From assembly GCA_019096195.1 (NCBI GenBank), contig JAGTXK010000055.1:248001-312000 (forward strand): a stretch of 64,000 bases of DNA, in the 5' to 3' direction. The notes beneath the pieces are model-generated. The model did not search any database, had not been told where the DNA came from, and saw only the letters and a program-made list of their open reading frames with translations. Below are positions 24,456 through 34,161 of this stretch, piece after piece (the first letter of the stretch is position 1; the number at the start of each line of letters is the position of its first letter). The DNA is from Boletus sp. NGJ (Eukaryota; Basidiomycota; Agaricomycetes; Boletales; Boletaceae). A program made the position numbers and the translations under genes.

Positions 24456-26851
24456 ATGTCTCAAAGCGCGAGTTCCAACTCCCTCGTAAGCAGTTCATCT
24501 CTATCTTCCTATCCTCGTTGGCGCTAACCTAGCTAGCAGTTCGTGGTAAGTCATGTTTCAAAGTCACAATCCGCGTACAGAATCCAAAGGGTTGTGTACT
24601 TATAGTTTGGTAGTCCCCAAGTCACGCCTTCTGTGGCGGAAACCAGTGGCACAAAGCCAGTCCCATTTACATTCTCCACGAATGTGCGCAGTGAGCTTAC
24701 TCGTACAAGGCGTGAACGCTCTCTTGACACGCAGCTTGCTTCAAAGGCCGAGAGACCGAGTTTCAGCACAACTACCGTTCCCAGGAATCCACGCCGATAT
24801 ATGGTTGCACCTGTCAATAGTACGGTACTACGCATCAATAGAATGGTATGCATTTTAATGAGACTTTTTCTTAATCATCTCATTCGCTTGCCCGCTAGCC
24901 GTCAACTCAGACCGACTCGGAGGAAGAGTCCGAAGAAGAACCTGAGCCACTCTATAACTTGCGGGATGTAAAAGCAGCCCAGGTAAACTTTGTTTTATTT
25001 TATTCCCTGTGTGCCCCCTTACCTTTGGTCCTCACAACTCTGTAGAAAGAATTAGAACACTTGCAAAAAAAACATGATCAAAGTCGAGAGCACGAAGTGC
25101 GCACGGCACCCCTAATCACGCGCGAGGCCTACATCGCGGGTGGGTTCGCAAAGATGTCTATGCAATACGGTGTGATGGGAGAAGCACTTTCCATACAGTC
25201 AGTCCTACATCTTGTTCCCTTCTTCCAAACACGTTCATTCTCGACTACAGGTCAAAATCGGGTGTCTATAAACCGATAGATCCCCGCTTGTACATCAACA
25301 CGGTGGGATCTGGCTCCCCGTTGTTCATCTGACCGAATAACGAACCTTCCTGCTAGAATGCCCCCTTTTCCGCTGTTGTATGTGGCGTACAGGGATCGGG
25401 TAAATCTCACACCGTCTCTGTACTCCTGGAAAATATGTTCATCCCAGAGCTCAACTCCATCGGGACGTTATCCAAACCTCTCGCAGGGCTGGTCCTTCAC
25501 TTTGGCGAGGGCGGTTTTAGTTCCCGTCCGAGCGACGCGGTGTGGGTTGGTGTGCCCTCCGACTCCAATCCCGACATTGAGACGCCATTCGTGCGCGTCT
25601 ACGTGTCAAAATCATCGTTAAAGACGATGAAAGCGATCTACAAGCCACTGGGGGGAAATATCGAGGTGATGCCATTGTTGTTCCAGGAGTCGGAGTTGGA
25701 CGCCCAGGCGTTTCTCTCCATGATGGCTGTAAACTCTTCAGAGTCCGCGCCGCTGTACATTCAGATTGTCCTGGTAGGTTGAGTTCTTCTTCTTCATTGA
25801 CTCGTGACCGACCTAGCCTTCATTCGTAGAGCATTCTTCGAGAAATTGGTGAATCATTCTCCTATCAGAGGTTCTTGCGTAAATTAGAGGAGAAGAACTT
25901 CAGCCCAGCGCAAACTGCTGGCCTTGAACAGCGTCTTTCCCTACTCAATGATTTCATGGACACGCGTCCATCGCGATACACGGTACGCTTCTTAGCCGGA
26001 GTATTAACCATCGTCGACCTATCGGATCCATCCATCGACCCAGGATCCGCATGTGGTTTATTTGAGGTTGTAACAAGGCTGTTTGTACGAGCGGACGTCG
26101 GGACGGGGAAAGTATTGGTGGTGGACGAAGCACACAAGGTAAGTTACCTCTTGAAAATAACGGAGCACATTACTGAGCTCGCCTACTTAGTACCTCTCTA
26201 CGAATTGGGGTATCTCCGGATTGACCAGGCTTCTACTTACACTGACACGTGAACAACGACACCTTGCGATGCGAGTGCTCATCAGTACTCAAGGTCAGTT
26301 CGGGTCTTGTGACCTGCGTTAAGTTGATTCTGAGGGATGCGACTCACAGAACCTACCATCATTCCTCCTGTGCTGTTGGACCTCTGTACGGTAGCCATCA
26401 TGCATCGATTCTCTTCGCCTACGTGGTGGGACCATTTCGCGCGGCACGTTTCGTTAGACATTCCGACAGAAGAGGGATTTGACAAAGTGGTCAAGTTGCA
26501 GGTAAGCTGGACGTCGTTCACGAGGAACGAGGAATAAACCTTGCTCTAACATCCTGACAGACAGGAGAAGCCATCGTGTTTGCTCCGTCTGGAATGGGCG
26601 TGTTCCCTGACGATTCTGGGGCGGATAGAAGGTCCGTATCGCCAGCCACGACATCGACGTCGACAGGAGAGACCACTCGGAAGACTCCATTGACGGTCAA
26701 TCAATTCGGTCGACGAATAATCTTGATGAAGACTCGCGCCCGGGTGACCAAGGATGGCGGGGCGTCCATTTTGGTGGTCGAGTCCGAGTCCGAGTCTGAG
26801 TCCGAGTCCGAGTCCGAATCTGAATCCGAAAGTTTGGAAGAGGTCAACTGA
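24456..26851 (+). CDS. HerA/FtsK-like P-loop ATPase, fungal protein of unknown role
   Basis: A predicted ATPase of the HerA/FtsK/VirB4-type AAA superfamily, found as single proteins in Agaricomycetes. Short N-terminal exons (MSQSASSNSL...) lead into a disordered acidic region (SEEESEEEPEPLYNLRDVKA). The Walker A motif is GVQGSGKSHTVSVLLE at about 25381-25430, assembled from one exon after an acceptor at 25357. Walker B is KVLVVDEAHK at about 26108-26137, followed by YLSTNWGISGLTRLLLTLTR, EQRHLAMRVLISTQ (sensor-like Gln) and EPTIIPPVLLDLCTVAIMHR. The C-terminus ends in a Ser-Glu dipeptide repeat. Start is the first ATG of an exon with a good donor; a very short second exon is likely near 24541. 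Bacterial and archaeal HerA translocates DNA, but the fungal substrate is unknown. Confidence 0.8.
26777..26835 (+). repeat. GAGTCC hexamer repeat coding Ser-Glu dipeptides
   Basis: Tandem GAGTCC/GAGTCT/GAATCC units near the 3' end of the HerA-like gene give an alternating Glu-Ser run of about nine pairs. The hexamer may vary in length between strains. Confidence 0.85.
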
Positions 26852-27139
26852 TGACAAGATATACTTACACGAACATTATACAATGGATCTACATGTAATA
26901 CTAGCACGACTCCGGATGATATATCTACGATATCCTCATACATATGGATTAGTACGGTTGTGCTACGCGGGTTTCCTAGTGATATGTAGATGCGCTGGAA
27001 CGCGAGGCAGCCGCAGTATGAATTGACGTGATTCCAACCCCGACGTGACGCGTCTATTTGAGGCGCGTCGGGACGTCGTCGCTCTCTACTCCAGTCTTCC
27101 ATCCCCATACCTATTATTCACTCAGAGTGTGCAACTACC

Positions 27140-27855
27140 ATGGTCGTAGCATCCAAGGTAACATTCTATTCTTTTCGTCAACTATGGACTTCTAACCAAC
27201 CAACGTAACATCGTCCCCAGACAACCGAAAAAACCTCCGGCGTTGTTGTTCCCCCTTCCAAGGCCGCCAAAGCTCCCGCGTCCAAGGCGAACAAAGCCCC
27301 CGTATCCAGCGCCGCTTCCTCAATCACCAAGCCCCGTGGTCACGAAGCAGCCGCGAGCGGAACACAGGAACAAAAGAGGAGGAAAAAGGCGAGAAAGGAA
27401 ACGTATAGCAGTTACATATACAAAGGTAGGTTCGCACTCTCTCGGGTTACCACATGTCAACGAGGGGATGGCTGACGGGTTCCGCGCTGGGATGTAGTGT
27501 TGAGGCAGGTCCATCCCGAAACGGGCATCTCGAACAAGGGGATGGCGGTTTTGAACTCGTTCGTGAATGACTTGTTCGAGAGGATCGCAAGCGAGGCGAG
27601 CAGTGAGTGGATAGAAACTATTGAATTGATGCGTCTGAGCTGAATGGTGGTGCCTAGAGCTCGCTACGTACAGCAAGAAATCAACCCTTTCTTCTCGAGA
27701 AGTACAGACGGCGGTAAGGTTGATCTTACCGGGTGAACTCGCAAAACATGCCATCAGCGAGGGCACAAAAAGTGTGACCAGTTCGTATCGTCCGTCGATG
27801 TTTGACACTCAAGATACTGATTGTACACATTGCAGAATTCTCAGCAGGACGATGA
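27140..27855 (+). CDS. Histone H2B
   Basis: Core nucleosome histone. Exon 1 is MVVASK. The second exon carries the lysine- and alanine-rich tail ([20 protein letters not shown]) and the fold start [16 protein letters not shown]. The next exons give [57 protein letters not shown] and [20 protein letters not shown], and the last exon is a few codons, FSAGR. Four introns, about 150 residues. The C-terminal KFSAGR replaces the usual KYSSS-type or KFSSGSK ending, yet keeps the lysine that carries ubiquitin (in TKSVTK). No H2A gene lies beside it, unlike the common divergent H2A-H2B arrangement. The N-terminal tail is longer than in yeast. Confidence 0.95.
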
Positions 27856-27979
27856 ATGTTTTTTTCGCCATAATCCATGCATATCTTAGACATCGATATC
27901 ATTGAGGATCCACTGGAGTGTCAAACAAATGTAGCATAGCATCTCACCTCTTTTCCAGTAGATACTATACATACAAATA

Positions 27980-29358
27980 CTAGAAACCTACATTGCGTGC
28001 ATTTAGTTTTAACAATATACTGCAGGTGTGAGTACTCACCGTACTTGTTACCAGCTTCCTTTCTATTCCTTCGGCCTTGCGCAATCCTCTCTTCCAGTGC
28101 GTCCCGGTTCAAATATGCCTCCGTCAGCAAAGTCGTCAGCTGATGCCTCGACCTTGCCACGGAGCCCAGCTTGGCGCCTTTGACATTCATCTTGGGCATC
28201 GCTTGTTCTCCGTTTTCGTTCTCTCCAGCCATGCCCGTCGTCAACGCCTTCCTATCCTCACGTTCCTTGATCTCCCGACGCGCCTTCTCCATCTCCGCAG
28301 CCATATCAACGTTCTGAGCACCGTCTGCCTCAGGCTCGTACTGAGATTTCTCGAGCGCACGAATATGTTTATCATACTCTGCCTTCCATTTTCGGGCATA
28401 TGAGGCGTAGTATTCGGTGTCGTAGGGGGCATATGCGCCAGAGGGGAAGCTGGTAATAGCCCGGGTGGGGATCGTCCAACGTGGGCGAGGGTGGTCGGAA
28501 GGTAGAAATGGCAGGGGCGGAAGATGCGGAGAATGTGGACGTAGACGGTGCGCTCGGAACGGCTGGCGCGGAGGACCTAGACGGTGTGGGTGTTCTGGTA
28601 GGCGGCGTGCTCGAACCCAGCGAGAAGAAATCCACGGGCGGCGCTGCTGATTTCCGGGGCTGCATGGATGCCAAAGCGGAGATTATGGAGGGACCTTCGC
28701 TCTCGAGAGATATGTTCCCCCTGCCCTTCTTGAGATGGGGTGGAACGAACGATGTTGACGGCCCCGAAACGTCAACAGGTCCTTCAACCTCTGCCTCTCC
28801 CCCGTCCTCCGCATCGACAGAGGGTCCGTCCATGCTCGCGAAACCAGCGGTATCGTGACGCCGTGCCGCGCTCTTGGGAGTACGAAACACCAACCCGGGG
28901 CCACCTCCGCCCCCGAGCACACGCTCTTCCTTCTTCTCGATCACAGGCACTGGCCGTTTCGGCGCGGGAAGCATACTGAGCAGGGAAGACTTTCCGGCAC
29001 CAGCAGGTCCCCCGCCCTCGCCTGCGCTCGATGCGACCCGGGGCTTCTTCGCTGGTGGACCACCATCCTCGTCGTCTTCGGGAGGGAGGGAAGGGAGATT
29101 GATGGCGATTTTCTTAGTTCGTTTTTGTTTCGGCAGTGCTGCGCTTCCGCCTGTGTTCGTTGTAAAAGTCGAATTCGAAGGTGTAGGAAGAGAGAGGGAA
29201 GAGGAGGAAGACTTTGGAGGGGGAAGTGCGAACGTCGACTTAGAGGTCGGTGGAGGGAGTTTCGGGAGGAGCGACGAGGAGGAAGCTGCTGGGATCGTCG
29301 TTTTCAAGGCTTCATCGCCGCTCTCGACGTCGCTACCGTAGTCTTCAACCCCGAGCAT
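27980..29358 (-). CDS. PRCC-domain nuclear protein
   Basis: Homologue of human PRCC (a nuclear protein tied to pre-mRNA splicing and to the mitotic checkpoint factor MAD2B). The first exon starts MLGVEDYGSDVESGDEAL, a conserved opening for this family in fungi, followed by low-complexity Ser/Pro/Thr sequence with KQKRTKKIAINLPSLPPEDD. The next exon gives PSGAYAPYDTEYYASYARKW. The C-terminal PRCC block is MPKMNVKGAKLGSVARSRHQ, LTTLLTEAYLNRDALEERIA and QGRRNRKEAGNKYG, and a tiny last exon supplies F and the stop, giving the typical KYGF end. Four or five exons, about 430 residues. An upstream in-frame codon at 29442 is not conserved-looking, so the ATG at 29358 was chosen. It is convergent with H2B. 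Confidence 0.88.
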
Positions 29359-29608
29359 AGAGTCGTCCCAGTGTATAGCAAAGGTAGGCAAATCCTGGGC
29401 CTGAGTTCTTGACTTCCTTCTTCGGGTTTGATGGGGGGTCACAATTGAATAATTTAAATTATGAACACATGGGGGTTACCAAAGACCAAGCACGAATCAC
29501 GTGAAGAACTAATGAAAAACATCCGCAACTACGTGAAGTGTGATAAAACAAGTGATTTGGTAGGTAACACTTGGTATGTCTGGAAGAAGTCAACTTCAAG
29601 TTGGATGC

Positions 29609-30262
29609 TCATATGGCCGCACTCTGAATCTGTTCTATGGGGTGCTGTGCATCAGCTGAGCCGCAATCTCCCTCCGAGTCTGCATCCATTATATTCTCCC
29701 ACAAAGCATCAAGGATCAGTTTGTTCCGACGAGCTTTGTTCGTCCTGCGCGACAGTACTGATACCTTGTCGTTCAGCAGAGCTGTCATCCTCTGCGCCCT
29801 TACGAGTTCCTTCCTGTAGGAAGCTTCTTCTTCAGCAGCAGTATCAAGTACAATGCCCGCTATGGTTCGTGTTTCTTGAGCCCATCTCAAGTTAACCTCC
29901 CCTGGAGGTTGAATGGCTTGTATCTAGAATTGGTCGTGAGAGATTCACCTACTAACATTATACAAGGTTGTTGACATAAGTGGGAGACACATTCATGGTC
30001 TCCAGTTTTGAACGAGCCGTAACGACTGCAGGACCATACAGAAGCTTGTCATTGATAAAGCTACGTTGACTACTAGTGAGGAGTGAACTCAGGGTAGGTG
30101 TTGCGGACGCCAACAGAGCATGAATGCATGAGGGCTGCTAGGTGGCGAATCATTGGTGGATGTCGATGGCTGCGTTGATTCTAAGGATGTAGAGCGAGAA
30201 CTTGGCCGAGGATATGGCATGGGTCTTTGGGAATTCCCGGTACTCTTTCTGGTGGAGGGCAT
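29609..30262 (-). CDS. Small coiled-coil protein, unrecognised
   Basis: I do not recognise the family. The first exon reads MPSTRKSTGNSQRPMPYPRP and continues Ser/Thr/Pro-rich. A second frame gives SSLLTSSQRSFINDKLLYGP and ARSKLETMNVSPTYVNNL (about 29965-30090), and the last exon gives IQAIQPPGEVNLRWAQETRT, IAGIVLDTAAEEEASYRKEL, VRAQRMTALLNDKVSVLSRR, ending in EQIQSAAI. The C-terminal half is predicted helical and heptad-like, as in small kinetochore or tethering subunits. The join between the first and second parts needs a frame change by a short intron that I could not place, so the structure is uncertain. Confidence 0.5.
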
Positions 30263-30824
30263 AATGAGGGTAAGGAAGGAAGGAGAGATTTCACATAGAT
30301 GGGACATCTTGAAGCGGAGACAAATATATACTACCAACATCAAAAAGACTTTCGTTCGAGCAGCGATCCAGACACGAACCAATTAAAACCAACACACTCA
30401 TGTAAACACGAAAGGCGTTGACCCAAACACTCCCAAGATCGCGTCTATCTACTAGTATCGCGCGCGCGCGAGGCAAGGCTATCAAATCGTTCACCGGTGT
30501 CTCACCAAGTGTGCATGTCACGGTGATGAGGACCTTGTGAGGACCGCTAATCTTCTGCGATACTTACTACAAGTACCCACAACACTCTGCCACGATCCCA
30601 TCCGCTTCTTCTTTGTTCACGTCGAATCGGAGTTGACGGTTCAATTATTCTGAATTCCATAGGTCCAGTCATATTCGATTTGGCGTTCAACATGGTTGTG
30701 ACGCCAGCCAACATCAAGTTCGTCAACTTTTTGCTCCTTTGTCAGGGCGTGGTTCGAGAGCGTGTGCTCGACTTGGGAGTTGTGTCCTCGCCATCGATTC
30801 CCGGATTCACGGCGAGAATCTAAA
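30263..30824. promoter_or_regulatory. Divergent intergenic region (coiled-coil gene / GH128)
   Basis: About 560 bp between divergent starts. It includes an alternating CG run (CGCGCGCGCG) at about 30458-30468. The part around 30605-30640 (TTGTTCACG...GAATCGGAGTT) resembles 55970-56000. No coding sequence is convincing. Confidence 0.4.
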
Positions 30825-32110
30825 ATGACGAGACATCTTCTTTTCCCCTCCCTCGTCTTATGGTTCTACCTGTCCACCATACCAAGTCGAACACTTGCAG
30901 AACCCAAGACCGACGCAACCCATCTCAGACCGTTCTTCGACGAACACAAAAGCACTTCTATTTATGGACAGGGCATACACGAGAAGCGGAAGCGTGGTGG
31001 GCGTAACTATCTCGTGAAGCGTTGCAGCGCTTCTGAGCATTCCCATGGTTCGAAAACGCCGACAGGTTCACCAGTGTCGTCCAATACAACTTTTGTCACC
31101 GCCGGCGAGTCCAAGAAATGGGGGTTGGCGTGGCCCAACGGCGACGCTTCTTACCTTGCGAATTTCGCCCGCCCGAAAGTCCGCTAGTTCGAACATTCAT
31201 CTGAGGTGTCTGTGCGCGCGCTAACGTTGTTCCTAGTCTATATACTTGGAGCCCATATCTGCCATCTACCACATCCGACCTTGGATTGGAGGGTATCCCA
31301 ATGCTATGGGGATGGGATCAGGTAGACACTTTCAACAGCATGGTGGTTCAAGGCTACGCAACAAAAGTTCTTGGGATGAACGAGTATGTTTGCGACTTCT
31401 TTGGATCACACTTGCAGTGATACGACCACCTTAGACCAAATGAACCGTCCCAATCAAACATGAGCCCTCAGGACGGTGTCTCGTTGTGGAAGCAATACAT
31501 AGACCCGCTCAAATATCAGGGATACTATCTTATCTCTCCGGCGTGCACAAACGATCAAGCAGGACTTCATTGGATGAAATCCTTCGTCGAAGGGTGCACC
31601 GATTGTACGGTAAGGATTTCTGTCACCATCTGAGTCGAGTGTTAGTCGAACTTTTATAACAGATTGACGCCGTCGCGTTCCATTTCTATGGTACCGACCC
31701 GGGAGCATTCGTCGAACACGCCAGGACCCTGCACGAAACATACAATAAACCTATATGGGTCACCGAGTTCGCAGACCAGGTAGGGCTGCGGCACATTTGT
31801 TCCACCGACCACCGAATAACCCGAGTGCTGATGATGTGATACCTGATGTCACAGAATTTTAGCGGCAGTGGTGGCCAAGCTTCGATGTCTGATATTTATG
31901 CATTTCAAAGTGCAGTCATTGCATTCGTGGAGAACACGCCATGGATCGAGGCTGTCTTCCCGTTTGGTATGTTGTATCTCTTCCGATGAACACTAGTAAC
32001 TGAAGGCATCCCTAGGAGTGATGCATGACCTGCAGGGAGTCGACGAAGGTAACTCGCTGTTAACCGCAAACGGGTGGCCAACATCGCTAGCATATAATTA
32101 CTTTGGTTGA
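30825..32110 (+). CDS. Secreted GH128 (Asl1-like) glycoside hydrolase
   Basis: A glycosyl hydrolase catalytic core protein of family GH128, which cleaves beta-1,3-glucan; in fungi it is usually secreted or bound to the wall. An N-terminal signal peptide is visible (MTRHLLFPSLVLWFYLSTIP...LAEP), then a linker region and KKWGLAWPNGD, the conserved GLAWPN-like start of the barrel. Later exons give LYTWSPYLPSTTSDLGLEGI, PMLWGWDQVDTF, LGMNEPNEPSQSNM (acid/base glutamate in NEPN), YYLISPACTNDQAGLHWMKS, IDAVAFHFYGTDPGAFVEHA and PIWVTEFADQ (catalytic nucleophile Glu), ending GWPTSLAYNYFG. About five introns, around 330 residues. Both catalytic glutamates appear present. Confidence 0.88.
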
Positions 32111-32532
32111 ATGGTCGCCAAAGCTCCTACTTCTGTGTGGGACCAGTCGACCGCGTTGCAACATCCGAACTGCATATTTTTTGTTGCTTTGTACTCAAAT
32201 TGAGTTTTTTTTTCTTGACCCTGTCTCAGCTTCATTATATATTTCGTGAGGTAATTCTTGATCTGTCGGCAAGTTTGCTCGTCATTCCGCACCAAACTCG
32301 GAGGATGTTGGCCGTGGCAACTCTGGGCACACCGCGGACGCGGCGTCACGTACTGTATGATCACTCGAGGCGCTTTTGTTTGATGTGATTTGTTATGTAG
32401 CAACCATCAATGCATCATGGCTGGCCTGGGCCATTTTCCTGCACGCTGAAGTGCATGTGAGCCATGGCACCCCTTTTTGCGCAACGAGTAAAGTCGTGAG
32501 CGAGACCTCGAGAAACGGACGCACCTAATAGA
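32111..32532. other. Convergent intergenic region
   Basis: About 420 bp between the convergent 3' ends of the GH128 and DcpS genes. It includes a T-run near 32206-32213. I see no gene here. Confidence 0.45.
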
Positions 32533-33985
32533 CTACACGAACGCTCTCAAGATCTGCTCTGCTTGTGCGATTGTGTTCGCATATTCCTCGGTGCCTACTT
32601 GTGCGGCGACCATCGCATCATAGAGCCCATGCTGTGAGCCGAGTCCGTACGTCAACGTGAGCTCGGACAGGATATTCGGAGAGTGCTTGAGCTGTTCAGC
32701 GTTGTACGATGAGTTCTTTGGGAACAACGAAAGATATCACGACTATTCCCCCAAGGAAATCGACACACCATTGAGATGATATCCTCCAACAAATGAGCCT
32801 GTCCGACCGCCATGCCCATCGTCCCATCCTGCGACGCGTGTACGATATGCACGTGAAAGTGATCTACCCCACGTATCGATCAGCGCTTTCATATCCGCAC
32901 GTAACAGATCCACGTACAATAAGACGGTTGGTAATGGATATACATCCGTAACGCGCCTCTGGGAAGTGCCCATCGTTCCTTTGCAATGCTATACGCCCTG
33001 TCCGAGATCTCCTCCAACATCCCGACATGGCCACCCCTGAGATCGCGCAGAGAGCGAATGGAAGCATCAAATACGATGGCGAGGAGGTAGAGCGACGAGA
33101 TCGGTCCGGAGGGATCCCATTTCATATCTGGGAGAATGAGGAAGCGCGAGGTGCGGCAGAGGACGCTGCCAGTTTCGGACTTGCCCTCTAACACGTCTCT
33201 GACCCTGCGATGGGATCATCATCGTCACCATCGGCGTCGTCATTGTCAGTCAATGCATAGTCCTGCGACGTACCATTGCGTGCGTGACGCGGGAAACGTG
33301 TCGATATAAGGCTCTACAACTTCGTGGTATAGATCAGGTGTTTCTGTGACCATGATGCGTTCCTGTTTCGTGTACTGGAGCGTGGTCATGAAATTAAAAC
33401 CACTGGGAGGGAAAACAAAAAGGTTAACACAAGCACCTTTCGAATATGCACTTCTGTCGCAGGGAATATCACCGTAATCTTCACGTCTGGTATGTCATCC
33501 TTGCGAGCCAACCAACCATGCCACCATGAATACTGCACAAAGCATCCAGATATTCAACGTGAGCGCGGCGAGTACACACGATCGGCGGGGCCGACGCACG
33601 ATGTCCGTATCTCCGATGCGCTTCGTGGATGTGACGATACCGGTAGACAAGTGATCAGTGAACGTGGACGAGAACGCAGTCCGCTCGATGCGCAGGATGG
33701 CAGGGAGACGAATACCATCGGTGGACTCGCCGCAGCTATCGGTCTGAGTGCCAAAACGGTCCACCGAATTTCTGTCGGATGGTTGTGCAGTGCTGAGCGG
33801 GGCAGGGAACGTCCCGAGCACGATCAATGAGTGAAAATTCGGATCTGACAGTGAGAAGTGGTGGTAAGGGTTACTAGTTGGGGGGTACAGAGAATCGGCC
33901 TACTTTCGTCAAGGACGCGTTCAAAGGTGAAGTCGTTGAGATCATGGGGGAAAGCAAGGAGGCTGCCCGAGTGACAAGGATCCAT
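32533..33985 (-). CDS. Scavenger mRNA decapping enzyme DcpS
   Basis: HIT-family pyrophosphatase that hydrolyses m7GpppN caps left after 3'-5' mRNA decay. The N-terminal exon reads LNDFTFERVLDE, then PNFHSLIVLGTFPAPLS and LPAILRIERTAFSS, the dimerising N-domain. Next come YSWWHGWLARKDDIPDVKIT, VIFPATEVHIRK and ETPDLYHEVVEPYIDTFPAS. The C-domain has LILPDMKWDPSGPISSLYLL, IRSLRDLRGGHVGMLEEI and LRMYIHYQPSYYHFHVHIVH. The HIT triad HxHxH is seen as HFHVHIVHA at about 32835-32862, and the central His of this motif is the nucleophile. The end is ANTIAQAEQILRAFV. About six introns, roughly 330 residues. The start at 33985 (MDPCHSGSLL) is in frame with the conserved N-domain; an internal start is possible. 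Confidence 0.92.
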
Positions 33986-34161
33986 GCTTGTACTAGTATC
34001 TTGTTAGTAATGGAATGGACTGGGGCGTGTATCGATCATCGATTGAGGAATACGCAAAAGGCGGTCAATGCGTGACCGTGACGTAACGCGACGCGTTTCA
34101 TTTCCCAACGTTCAACCATTCGACATCATAAGTACTACTGCAAGCCTGTAACAATTGACAT
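33986..34161. promoter_or_regulatory. Bidirectional promoter (DcpS / CMR1)
   Basis: A 176 bp gap between divergent ATGs. GTGACGTAACGCGACGCG at about 34077-34095 contains a TGACGTAA CRE/ATF-like element in the middle of the gap. Confidence 0.55.
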
